Source: Planctomicrobium sp. (GTDB lineage: Bacteria; Planctomycetota; Planctomycetia; Planctomycetales; Planctomycetaceae). From it: DNA of 15,080 nt. This document shows, one piece after another, positions 1-6,977 of this stretch (position 1 is the first letter of the stretch; each line of letters starts with the position of its first letter). The notes beneath the pieces are model-generated. The model was not told the origin of the DNA and made no database searches. It worked only from the letters and a program-made list of their open reading frames with translations. A program made the position numbers and the translations under genes. The stretch is taken from contig JAJDEL010000088.1 in NCBI GenBank assembly GCA_029259835.1, positions 1 to 15,080 of the forward strand. The letters are read 5' to 3'.

Positions 1-741
1 CAGGACCGTGCCAGCCGTGAACTACTTGCTCAGTTGAATCGCAAACATCTCGAGGAAACAGGAGTCGACGATGCAATGCTGGCACGCATGCACAGCTATG
101 AATTAGCCGCAAAGATGCAATTGGCTGTTCCGAAAGTGACCGACTTGAATCAAGAAACCGCTGCGACAAGGGAGATGTATGGGCTGAACGAAACCGAGAC
201 CGCTGACTTCGGAGCCCGTTGTCTTTTGACGCGTCGTTTGCTGGAACAAGGTGTGCGTTTTGTTCAATTATTTTCCGGAGGTTCATTTGGTTCTCCGAGA
301 ATCAATTGGGATGGGCATGAGGACGTCAAAAAGAACCATTCGCGCGAAGCAGCACGCATGGATCAACCAGTGGCGGCATTGATCAAAGATTTACGACAAC
401 GAGGAATGCTCGAAGACACACTTATTCTGTGTACTTCAGAATTTGGTCGTACGCCGTTTACCCAATCAGCAGCGGACAAAGTCGGAACGGGTCGCGACCA
501 TAATATGTATGGCTTTTCGATTTGGATGGCAGGTGCCGGACTCAAGCATGGAATGGCATACGGTTCAACCGACGATGTCGGTTGGAAAGCCGTAGAAAAC
601 CCGGTTCACTGGTACGACTACCATGCCACAGTGTTGCATTTACTCGGTATCGATCATGAACGATTGACCTATTACCACAACGGGATCCAGCGACGTCTCA
701 CGAACGTTCATGGCGAGGTTTTGCATGGAATTTTGAGCTAA
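1..741 (+). CDS. DUF1501 family secreted protein, 3' part (5' end outside window)
   Basis: The reading frame is open from the first base, so this is the C-terminal part (246 codons) of a gene that starts upstream. It belongs to DUF1501, a planctomycete-rich family related to the alkaline phosphatase/sulfatase fold and usually exported by Tat. The visible C-terminal signatures are SEFGRTP, then GRDHN and FSIWMAGAG about 20 residues on, then YGSTDD and an HATVLHLLGIDH block followed by RLTNVHGEV. These are typical of the DUF1501 subtype found beside planctomycete cytochrome (PSCyt) genes. The biochemical role of the family is not established. The Tat signal would lie in the missing N-terminus. 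The stop TAA is 77 bp before the next gene on the same strand, so cotranscription is likely. Family assignment is secure; substrate unknown. Confidence 0.93.
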   Translation, partial: QDRASRELLAQLNRKHLEETGVDDAMLARMHSYELAAKMQLAVPKVTDLNQETAATREMYGLNETETADFGARCLLTRRLLEQGVRFVQLFSGGSFGSPRINWDGHEDVKKNHSREAARMDQPVAALIKDLRQRGMLEDTLILCTSEFGRTPFTQSAADKVGTGRDHNMYGFSIWMAGAGLKHGMAYGSTDDVGWKAVENPVHWYDYHATVLHLLGIDHERLTYYHNGIQRRLTNVHGEVLHGILS

Positions 742-818
742 CAGCCCAGTGCATCATATGTTGACTTAAAATCGCTATCCACCGGAACTACGATCCCGAT
801 AAACACAAGGAGCTTCAT

Positions 819-3800
819 TTGGCATTCCGTTTTCGACTCCACATTCACGGTGCTTTTGCACTCTTGATGATCGTCTCTTCGGTTGCGGCGGACGAGTCTC
901 TGGAAACTCGGCTGAGAGAGATGTCTCCGACCACTATTGCTGCGCAGGCCAAGCAGCGAGGTAATCCGAAAGCGGGAGCGCTGGTTTTCTTCAAGTCTGC
1001 CGCAGCATGTGTGAAGTGTCACTCCAGTGGGAAAGCTGCCACTCCCTTGGGACCAGACTTGGCAGCGGTCGGCCAAGAAACAACGGATCAGCATATCATC
1101 GAATCGATCTTGCACCCCTCGCACAAGATTCGAAAAGGCTTCGAAACCATCTCGATCGTGACCATCGATGGGAAAGTCGTGACTGGTTTGGTGGCAGCAG
1201 ACGAAGACAAACGACTCGTAGTGCGCGACGCGACGAATCTTGAGCAAGAGATCATCATCAAGAAGAGCGATATCGAAGAGAAGATCATCAGTGAGAAATC
1301 GATGATGCCCGACGGTCTCGTCTCGTCGTTACGCGATGAACGACAGTTTTATGACCTTGTACGATATGTCATGGAAGTCGCACGAGGTGGTTCTCGACGC
1401 GCCGATCAACTCAAACCGAAACCTCAGGATTTGATCGTCATCGACGATTCTAAGAATCTGGATCACGCTGGAATTCTTCGCTCGCTAAGTGGCAAAGATT
1501 TTACGACCGGAAAGGCAATTTATCTCGGGCACTGTAAGAATTGCCATGGTCTGGACGGAAATACTCCAAAACTCCCCACTGCGCGAGCCTTCGGCAGGCA
1601 GAAGCTCAAGTACGGTGCTGATCCCTATAAAATGCTGCTGACACTTTCTCGCGGCAACGGAATGATGGCCCCCATGACGCATCTCTCCCCCAAAGAGCGT
1701 TACCAAGTGGTCCACTACATTCGTGAAGCATTCATGAAGCCAAGCAATCCGGAATACACAAAACTCGACGATGACTATCTGGCGAGTCTTCCGAAGGGCA
1801 TCGGGAATGGCGAATTCTCCATCACATCAGACCGAGATTTCGGTCCTGTGCTTGGATCGCAGTTGGGAACAGAGGTTAACAACGCGATCACCTTCCGGCT
1901 TCCCCATGATATTACTGCTAGCTACGACTTACACCGCATGCGTTTGAATGAAGTCTGGCAGGGTGGATTCCTCGACCTCTCGCAAACACAGCACTATCGT
2001 CAGCGCGGAGAACGCATGCCGCAAATCGATGGTCAAGTGATCCTCGGCCTGGGTGATTGGCAGTGGGCTTTCGGCGATTCGTTCGAGATTCCCTCAGAGG
2101 CGAAACCACCTCGCGGCCCAGTTCGAAAAGACTGGTTTCAATACAGTGGGCACTATCTCTTTTCAGATCAAGCAGTATTGAGCTATGGGATTCATGGTCG
2201 CAAAGTTCTGGAGACGATTCAGGCCGACAAGTCGGGCGAGATTGTCATGCTCAGCCACACTTTGCGAGTTGAACCGAGTCAACAAGAGTTGAAGCTTTGC
2301 GTTGGAAAGCTTGATAGTCGAATCGATCCGTCCGGATTGATCCAAAAAGGCAAGACCAGTGTGACGGGACTTACCGGCAATGCGAAAGATCACATCGCGG
2401 TTGTTTCCGGATCACCGAACGCACTCGGCAACCAACCTAAACGGCGTGACAAGTCAAACTTCTCCAATTTGCCACGGCATATCATTGCATCTGAGGAGGC
2501 GCGAAAACTTGACCTGGGAACACCGGATCGAACAATCCTTGTCCGCTTCCGTACGAAAGGCTCCGGTACGTTGATCGCCTCGACACCAGCAAAAGGTCAG
2601 TGGGCACCCAACGGCAAAACGTTGTTCGTGCGTGGTCAACGTCTCGTTTACGACATTGGCTGGGTCGGAGCAATGACGAGTAAAACAAATGTTGCTGATG
2701 GAAAATGGCATAACGCCGTGTTAATTGTTAGTCACGAAAAGACTCGGCTCTTTGTTGATGGTAAGTTGGAATCTGAGAAAAAAGCATTTCGTCGTGATCC
2801 CGTGACCGATCATGTCCTCAAGATTGGTGCAACTGCAACTAACTTTGGAGGCGACTTCGATGGTGATATCGAGTCGGTTCACATTTTTGATAAGAAGTGG
2901 TCAGACAAAGAAGTGCAAGCATCCGCAGATCTCTTACAAAAAAATAATCTCGATTCACTCCTGTCTTGGAAACCGGAGAGATCGGAAGTTAACTCGAATC
3001 CAAAGATTGTCGCAGAAGATAAACCAGCGCCACTTGCTCCATTTGTCGCCGCAGCAATCGATGGGGAAACAAATGGATTGACCTGGGAGATTGACGAAGC
3101 TGGACGAATCATATTGATGATTCCCGCTGCGACAAAGCCTCGCGTTTTTCGCGTGCTTCGCGGTGCTGCAAGTGGAGACGAATCATTGGCACTGTTCGTC
3201 AAACACTCGCAATCTATCTCCACCAATCAGAAATTAATCGATCCAAAAAGCATGACTCACGGCGGTCCGCAACGCTGGTCGCAAGAGTTGACTGTTCAAG
3301 GCGAACTTGGTGAATCAATTAATGGCTATGCACTAGATACGATCCCTGTTCCGTTTGAAAATCCTTGGAACGCTTGGATGCGAACCAGTGCAATCGACTT
3401 CTTCGATGATGGACGAGCGGTGGTGACAACCCAGGGAGGAGACGTTTACATCGTATCCGGTATTGATAGCCAACTCCAAAACGTGACTTGGAAGCGATTC
3501 GTGGCTGGGTTATTCGAACCATTTGGCGTTCGAGTTGTCGACGGCATGATTTATGTGACTTGCCGTGATGGAATTAAACGCCTGCATGATTACGACAACA
3601 ACGGTGAGGCCGATTTTATAGAAGCATTCTGGATTGATGACGATGTCTCAAGCATGTTCCATGCTTACAACTTCGATTTGCAAACCGACTCTAAAGGCAA
3701 TTTCTATTTTGCCAAAGCGGGGCAGTACACACAGCATCACCGGCCCGGAACAATTATGCGTGTCCCTCCCGAGGGTGGTCGAGCAGACGTAGTTGCCTGG

Positions 3801-4676
3801 GGAATTCGGACACCGAACGGCATGGGGAAATTGGACGACGACCGTTTCACCGTCTCGGATAATCAGGGACCGTGGATACCAGCCGGGAAGGTCTCATTGA
3901 TCAAACCAGGGAGCTTCCTTGGAAATATGCCAATCAACAAGGAACAGGATGCTTGGCTTAAAGCAAAGCATGGCGGCATTCTACCGACGACTTTTGATGA
4001 ACCGATTATCTGGACACCGCAGGAGTTGGACAACTCTTGTGGAGGACAGATTTGGGTTGCAGATGAACGCTTTGGCCCACTCTCGGGGCGATTGATTCAT
4101 TCATCCTATGGCAAAGGCTGGCTCTACTACATGTCGCTGCAAGAGATTAATGGTCAGACGCAAGCGTCGATTGTGACCCTGCCACATCAATGGGATGCCG
4201 GTGTCATGCGATTACGAGTCAGTCCAAACGATGGTCAACTCTACGGTACCGGCCTTTCTGGTTGGCAAGGACCACCAGAGGGAAAGGATGGTTGTTTCCA
4301 ACGGCTTCGCTACACTGGCGACTCGGTTCGTATTATCGAGAACGTGGCTGTCACATCAACCGGGCTGGAACTCACCTTCAATTTCGCACTTGATCCCCAG
4401 ACGGCCAAGGAACCAATGGCATGGCAGGCTGAAATGTGGAACTATTTGTGGTCTAGAAAATATGGTTCTGATCAGTTTTCCGTTCTTACTCCTGGCAAGA
4501 AAGGTCACGACAAATTGTCCATCCGAAAAGTCACGTTGGCCGGAGACCGAAAGTTAAACCTGACCATCCCAGACCTACAAGCTTGCGATCAACTCTCCTT
4601 AAAGATGAATTTCAAGGATCAATCAGGAGAGAGCTTTATCGAACATGTCTATCTGACCATTCACGCGCAACCATAA
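819..4676 (+). CDS. Secreted multi-domain c-type cytochrome: two CxxCH domains, DUF6797, LamG-like domain, beta-propeller
   Basis: A 1285-residue exported protein. The TTG start is chosen because AAGGAG (807-812) sits 6 nt upstream and a signal peptide follows (RFRLHIHGAFALLMIVSSVAADE). Heme site 1 is CVKCH (residues 64-68), in a domain like the Pirellula/Verrucomicrobium-type putative heme-binding domain. Heme site 2 is CKNCH (239-243), a second cytochrome c domain. A DUF6797-like region covers about 317-470 (FGPVLG, WQGGFLDL, YSGHYLFSDQAVLSYGIHG). A concanavalin/LamG-like domain lies near 565-700 (GKWHNAVLIV, RLFVDGKLES). From about 848 to 1165 is a propeller of the PVC-type membrane-bound dehydrogenase/NHL kind (NPWNAWMRTSAIDFFDDGRA, PFGVRVVDGMIYV, GIRTPNGMG). 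A beta-rich tail ends the protein. Inferred role: periplasmic electron transfer coupled to sugar or polyol binding or oxidation; the substrate is unknown. It probably shares a transcript with the DUF1501 gene upstream. Confidence 0.93.
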   Translation: MAFRFRLHIHGAFALLMIVSSVAADESLETRLREMSPTTIAAQAKQRGNPKAGALVFFKSAAACVKCHSSGKAATPLGPDLAAVGQETTDQHIIESILHPSHKIRKGFETISIVTIDGKVVTGLVAADEDKRLVVRDATNLEQEIIIKKSDIEEKIISEKSMMPDGLVSSLRDERQFYDLVRYVMEVARGGSRRADQLKPKPQDLIVIDDSKNLDHAGILRSLSGKDFTTGKAIYLGHCKNCHGLDGNTPKLPTARAFGRQKLKYGADPYKMLLTLSRGNGMMAPMTHLSPKERYQVVHYIREAFMKPSNPEYTKLDDDYLASLPKGIGNGEFSITSDRDFGPVLGSQLGTEVNNAITFRLPHDITASYDLHRMRLNEVWQGGFLDLSQTQHYRQRGERMPQIDGQVILGLGDWQWAFGDSFEIPSEAKPPRGPVRKDWFQYSGHYLFSDQAVLSYGIHGRKVLETIQADKSGEIVMLSHTLRVEPSQQELKLCVGKLDSRIDPSGLIQKGKTSVTGLTGNAKDHIAVVSGSPNALGNQPKRRDKSNFSNLPRHIIASEEARKLDLGTPDRTILVRFRTKGSGTLIASTPAKGQWAPNGKTLFVRGQRLVYDIGWVGAMTSKTNVADGKWHNAVLIVSHEKTRLFVDGKLESEKKAFRRDPVTDHVLKIGATATNFGGDFDGDIESVHIFDKKWSDKEVQASADLLQKNNLDSLLSWKPERSEVNSNPKIVAEDKPAPLAPFVAAAIDGETNGLTWEIDEAGRIILMIPAATKPRVFRVLRGAASGDESLALFVKHSQSISTNQKLIDPKSMTHGGPQRWSQELTVQGELGESINGYALDTIPVPFENPWNAWMRTSAIDFFDDGRAVVTTQGGDVYIVSGIDSQLQNVTWKRFVAGLFEPFGVRVVDGMIYVTCRDGIKRLHDYDNNGEADFIEAFWIDDDVSSMFHAYNFDLQTDSKGNFYFAKAGQYTQHHRPGTIMRVPPEGGRADVVAWGIRTPNGMGKLDDDRFTVSDNQGPWIPAGKVSLIKPGSFLGNMPINKEQDAWLKAKHGGILPTTFDEPIIWTPQELDNSCGGQIWVADERFGPLSGRLIHSSYGKGWLYYMSLQEINGQTQASIVTLPHQWDAGVMRLRVSPNDGQLYGTGLSGWQGPPEGKDGCFQRLRYTGDSVRIIENVAVTSTGLELTFNFALDPQTAKEPMAWQAEMWNYLWSRKYGSDQFSVLTPGKKGHDKLSIRKVTLAGDRKLNLTIPDLQACDQLSLKMNFKDQSGESFIEHVYLTIHAQP

Positions 4677-4846
4677 GTGTCCTTCTTCGGCAAACTTCAT
4701 TCCGCGGATGTACAAAAACCTTGAACATCCCTTAACAGCAAAAATTCAGATCGAAACTCGCAAGGAGGATTGAAACGCTGATTGTTGGAACGAATGCTTT
4801 TCAGCTGCCAACAGCGCAGGAGTGATATTCCGTGTCACGAATCCTT
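4677..4846. other. Intergenic DNA, nothing recognised
   Basis: No convincing gene is visible here. A weak inverted repeat, GGATGT (4706-4711) with ACATCC (4725-4730), lies 30 nt after the upstream stop codon but has no T-tract, so I do not call it a terminator. This is the left edge of a gene-poor stretch that runs to the tRNA scar near 6326. Confidence 0.5.
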
Positions 4847-5005
4847 TCAGCGCAGACCACGATCTTGGTTGATCACCACTTTTCGATGTTGGTTGATAGT
4901 TACTTCAACCCCGTCGCCAGTAGTGTCCCAGCAATCCATTGCGTTGGGTTGAACGCGAACAACTTCACACAGCTTTTCACCATTTGGAATAGATCTTGTC
5001 AGCAA
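4847..5005 (-). CDS. Doubtful small open frame, 52 residues, overlapping the IS3 OrfA fragment
   Basis: On the minus strand a frame shifted against the IS3 OrfA fragment stays open from a TTG at 5005 to a TGA at 4847 (52 residues). The frame is actually open further upstream of the TTG. Its composition looks protein-like (VVRVQPNAMDCWDTTGDGVE, then INQHRKVVINQDRGLR), unlike most random frames in this AT-moderate gap. There is no Shine-Dalgarno sequence, and I do not recognise a family. It could be the C-terminus of an older gene cut by the IS3 insertion, or chance. Treat it as a remnant rather than an expressed gene. Confidence 0.2.
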   Translation of the reverse strand: MLTRSIPNGEKLCEVVRVQPNAMDCWDTTGDGVEVTINQHRKVVINQDRGLR

Positions 5006-5114
5006 TGCTGCATTGACGGCAGGCCTGTTTCCCTGAGATTCCTTGAGCGATCACCACTTTCACTTCTCGAAGCTTGTGAATGTTCTGTTCTGTTGTGTAA
5101 CGTACTTGAGACAC
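4977..5114 (-). pseudogene. IS3-family transposase OrfA, N-terminal fragment
   Basis: Read on the minus strand from a GTG at 5114, with GGAG (5122-5125) 7 nt upstream, this frame encodes 45 residues before a TGA at 4977-4979. The sequence RYTTEQNIHKLREV is followed by VVIAQGISGKQACRQCSIAD and then KIYSKW. It matches the helix-turn-helix start of IS3-family OrfA (HTH_Tnp_1), whose usual form is a RHTPEQII.KLRE start, an AQG turn, an ACR..GIS helix and a final YYRW. A full OrfA has about 90-100 residues and continues into a leucine-zipper region; here translation stops straight after the HTH, and no OrfB (DDE) follows. In a full OrfA this HTH would bind the element ends. It is one of several IS relics in this gap. 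Confidence 0.72.
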
Positions 5115-5125
5115 TTTTCTGCTCC

Positions 5126-5158
5126 ATACCAAAACGGTTTTGGTATTGAAACCGTTTT
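5126..5158. repeat. Two overlapping inverted repeats (mutually exclusive hairpins)
   Basis: ATACCAAAAC (5126-5135) and GTTTTGGTAT (5137-5146) form a perfect 10-bp palindrome about one central base. Its inner part is reused: AAAACGGTTT (5131-5140) also pairs perfectly with AAACCGTTTT (5149-5158) around an 8-nt loop. Both cannot form in one molecule. The element lies just upstream of the IS3 OrfA fragment (-) and just upstream of an AAGGAG (5163-5168) and ATG (5177) on the + strand that opens only an 8-codon frame (MPHPGKLV). It could be an operator, an IS terminus or a transposon-borne attenuator; function unknown. Confidence 0.6.
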
Positions 5159-5197
5159 AATCAAGGAGAACGAAGAATGCCCCATCCAGGAAAACTG

Positions 5198-5521
5198 GTG
5201 TGAGTCTGCGGTGGAAAGGCAGCTGCCCCATACTCACAACCCCGTACACCTGTGCGGCCAGGACGTTACGTCGTTTGAACCGTAAAAGGTCGAGCCCCGG
5301 TCTCATATCTTGAAAAACGTTGATTTTTCAGTTTCTGACTCAGCCGAATCAGCGACGGAGGAATTTCCCAGATGGCCGAGAGCGAGCTTGCCATGTCGGA
5401 AAACAAAAAGCCTACTACCCGTGGGAGTCGAGGTATCTCGCTCAGGTCGGAGAGTTCTCAAGTCATACTGTATTTGCAATTTTCATATGAAGAGACCAAA
5501 CCTAGGCTGCGGTCTGAGTGA
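5198..5521 (+). mobile_element. Possible group II intron scrap with N-terminus of an intron-encoded protein
   Basis: GTGTGAG at 5198 fits the GUGYG 5' end of group II introns and opens a foldable segment: TGTGAGT (5199-5205) pairs with ACTCACA further on, enclosing GGCAGCTGCC. About 170 nt later GGAGGAA (5357-5363) precedes an ATG at 5372 that encodes 49 residues, beginning MAESELAMSENKKPTTRGSR. To my recollection this resembles the low-complexity start of some group II intron reverse transcriptases, but no RT motif follows and the frame ends at 5521. A hairpin TGAAAAA/TTTTTCA lies at 5311-5330. If real, this is a heavily deleted relic. It could also be unrelated intergenic DNA; I cannot verify the family by eye. 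Confidence 0.28.
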
Positions 5522-5676
5522 TGGTGCATGATTACAGTTCTCGATACTTGATTCAGTCGTCGTGAAAGCCCTTCTGCATGAAGTTCAATGACAAGAAACT
5601 TTCCTCGACTCCTGCTCCGGCCCTTGTATCTTTCAGGTGACTGCAAATGAATCTTGATTTTCGTTAGAAAACTAAG
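5522..5676. other. Intergenic DNA, nothing recognised
   Basis: Both strands were read; no frame resembles a protein I know and no strong RNA fold is obvious. It separates the possible intron scrap from the hairpin and IS110 relic. Confidence 0.4.
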
Positions 5677-5710
5677 GCCGTTGAATTGGCTGCGCAGCCA
5701 ATACAACGGC
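5677..5710. repeat. Long near-perfect hairpin upstream of the IS110 relic
   Basis: GCCGTTG (5677-5683) pairs with CAACGGC (5704-5710), and inside them ATTGGCTGC (5685-5693) meets GCAGCCAAT (5694-5702) head to head. A single A/A mismatch separates the two stems, giving 16 pairs of 17. There is no T-tract on either side, so it is not a typical terminator. It lies 167 nt before the transposase start and may mark the left end of the IS110-type element or be a cruciform or protein-binding site; this is inference. Confidence 0.55.
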
Positions 5711-5877
5711 GCGAGCGGCAGATCGTCCGGCCTTTGGTCATTTAGACCGTCGTGCAGCCTGATCGTCGCTCACTTTTGCATGCTTCAACCCGAACAGTCG
5801 CCTGAGCGGTGCAACCACATCAGCTCGCATTAGCAAGACAGTGTGATCTTATCGCAAGTATGCAATGGCGTCTTCGC

Positions 5878-6128
5878 ATGACCGATGAAAACAAAGTCTC
5901 CACTCAGTTCGAAACCTTCGTCGGAATCGATGCCTCTAAAGACAAATTTGACGTCGCTTATTCACATCTCACGAAAGGAAAAACGTTTGCCTACACAAAA
6001 ACAGGTCTCGAGAATTTCTGCTCTCCTTGAAAGAACCCTGTGTCGCTCTGGTCTGCCTGGAAGCGACTGGAGGACTTTTTTCCTCACAACTCATCAGGGG
6101 TGAAGATACGATGCCAGGCGCCCACTAA
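5878..6128 (+). pseudogene. IS110-family transposase, truncated and frameshifted
   Basis: From ATG 5878 the frame gives ETFVGIDASKDKFDVAYSHL and then FAYTKTGLENFC before a TGA at 6028-6030. VGIDASKD..DVA carries the first catalytic Asp of the RuvC-like DEDD domain of IS110 transposases. The family sequence then resumes in another frame (from about 6018) as SLKEPCVALVCLEATGG, where EATGG holds the catalytic Glu, and ends at a TAA (6126-6128). One small indel near 6018-6028 explains the shift. Everything after EATGG (the rest of DEDD, the coiled coil and the serine-containing Tnp domain) is missing; a full protein is roughly 300-400 residues. In active members this enzyme is guided by a bridge RNA encoded next to it. 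It is clearly dead here. Confidence 0.8.
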
Positions 6129-6281
6129 TCCTTGGAGAACTTCAGTACCACGAACTACCCTGAGAGTGACGTAAAACACCGGAAAAGAGTGTGAGCCGAT
6201 GAAAGGGATTGAAAATCCCCAGTGAACGATTAGACCAGGGAAATCACTGGTTTTTCACGGTGTCATTGCTGTCTCAACAAC
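6129..6281. other. Intergenic DNA between IS110 relic and tRNA scar
   Basis: No recognisable gene. It contains a hairpin, CCAGTGA (6219-6225) with TCACTGG (6244-6250), followed directly by TTTTT. This is terminator-like on the + strand but has a long 18-nt loop. A minus-strand frame is open for about 56 codons without a start codon and resembles nothing I know. The sequence changes abruptly into tRNA at about 6282. Confidence 0.4.
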
Positions 6282-6326
6282 TGCTTGACATGCATGAGGT
6301 CGCTGGTTCAAATCCAGCCGGGTGCA
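6282..6326 (+). tRNA. tRNA-Val(GAC) 3' half remnant (probable att site)
   Basis: The segment has every 3' element of a tRNA in correct spacing: a 7-nt anticodon loop TTGACAT (6285-6291) with anticodon GAC (6287-6289), the 3' anticodon strand GCATG (6292-6296), a 5-nt variable loop AGGTC, a perfect T-arm GCTGG-TTCAAAT-CCAGC (6302-6318), the acceptor strand CGGGTGC (6319-6325) and discriminator A. CCA is not encoded. The loop and following bases resemble bacterial tRNA-Val(GAC). No D-arm or 5' acceptor strand (expected GCACCCG) exists upstream, and only the inner three anticodon-stem pairs can form. The gene is therefore a half, as left by integration into, or deletion through, a tRNA gene. Confidence 0.8.
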
Positions 6327-6340
6327 TTTCTTATGAAATG

Positions 6341-6384
6341 AAAAAAACAGCGACACTATTTTCAAATGGTGTCACTGTTTTTGT
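6341..6384. terminator. Bidirectional intrinsic terminator
   Basis: AAAAACAGCGACAC (6343-6356) pairs with GTGTCACTGTTTTT (6369-6382) with one mismatch, and the loop can close further by A/T pairs. It has T-rich tails on both strands. On the minus strand it lies about 30 nt after the greA stop codon, and on the plus strand 15 nt after the tRNA-Val remnant, so it can serve both. Confidence 0.75.
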
Positions 6385-6412
6385 TTCTCAGAATTTTGTC
6401 AGCAAAACACAT

Positions 6413-6901
6413 CTACAAATCACCGTGGTCGACGATCTTGGTCACTGCAACTTCCATCGTTGTTCGAGGAAGTTCGATGCTGACTTTGTCGCCGACTTTT
6501 TTGCCGAGAAGTGCTGTCGCAATCGGGCTAGTCGTGAGAATTTTCATGACGGGACCGTCGTAGTCTTCTTCACCGAGACCGACAAATTCGTATGTTTCTT
6601 CTTCGTCGAGATCAATATCCTTGATCGTTACGGTTGATCCGAATGTCACAACTCCTTTCGGCATATCCGCTTTGTCGACGATATCACACTCGGAAAGCTT
6701 GTGTTTCAACTGCCCGATTTTGGCGGCAATGCGACCTTGCTCTTCCCGCTGTCCGTGATATTCAGCGTTCTCTTTGAGATCGCCTTCGGCGCGTGCTTCA
6801 GCAATTTTCTCAGCAATTTCAGGCATCACAACTTCATCGAGTCGCTTAATCTCGGCTTTGAGTTTCTCGTAACCCTCGCGAGTAATCGGTTGGCGGGCCA
6901 T
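6413..6901 (-). CDS. greA: Transcription elongation factor GreA
   Basis: A 162-residue protein, close to the usual 158 of GreA. GreA enters the RNA polymerase secondary channel and stimulates cleavage of backtracked RNA. The N-terminal coiled coil (about residues 5-75) carries [10 protein letters not shown] at its tip, with D41 and E44 at the positions that organise the catalytic Mg in E. coli GreA. The C-terminal FKBP-like domain follows ([36 protein letters not shown]). The ATG at 6899-6901 is chosen because [18 protein letters not shown] is the standard GreA start and AGAGGGAA lies upstream; an in-frame extension to 7000 has no family support. It is followed by a bidirectional terminator and preceded by a terminator-like leader hairpin, which suggests attenuation. 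Confidence 0.97.
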   Translation of the reverse strand: MARQPITREGYEKLKAEIKRLDEVVMPEIAEKIAEARAEGDLKENAEYHGQREEQGRIAAKIGQLKHKLSECDIVDKADMPKGVVTFGSTVTIKDIDLDEEETYEFVGLGEEDYDGPVMKILTTSPIATALLGKKVGDKVSIELPRTTMEVAVTKIVDHGDL

Positions 6902-6977
6902 GCTGATTCCCTCTGGTTCTAAAATTCCAACTACGACCAAAACGAAGTTCCGAGTCGTGATTATCGATCTGTGTTTG

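Noticed and set aside
4832..5149. 105-codon plus-strand open frame with a GTG start
   Set aside because: It runs antisense to the IS3 OrfA fragment, which matches a known family, and its own product resembles nothing; treated as a shadow.
6192..6230. GAGCCGATGAAAGGG... segment as group II intron domain V
   Set aside because: The 3' strand lacks the CGGTT needed to pair with AGCCG, so the domain V helix cannot form.
6084..6254. Minus-strand open stretch of about 56 codons next to the tRNA scar
   Set aside because: No start codon, no ribosome binding site and no recognised family; overlaps the end of the IS110 relic.
6219..6255. CCAGTGA/TCACTGG hairpin followed by TTTTT as a terminator
   Set aside because: The loop is 18 nt and no gene on the + strand needs it; kept only as a note in the intergenic entry.
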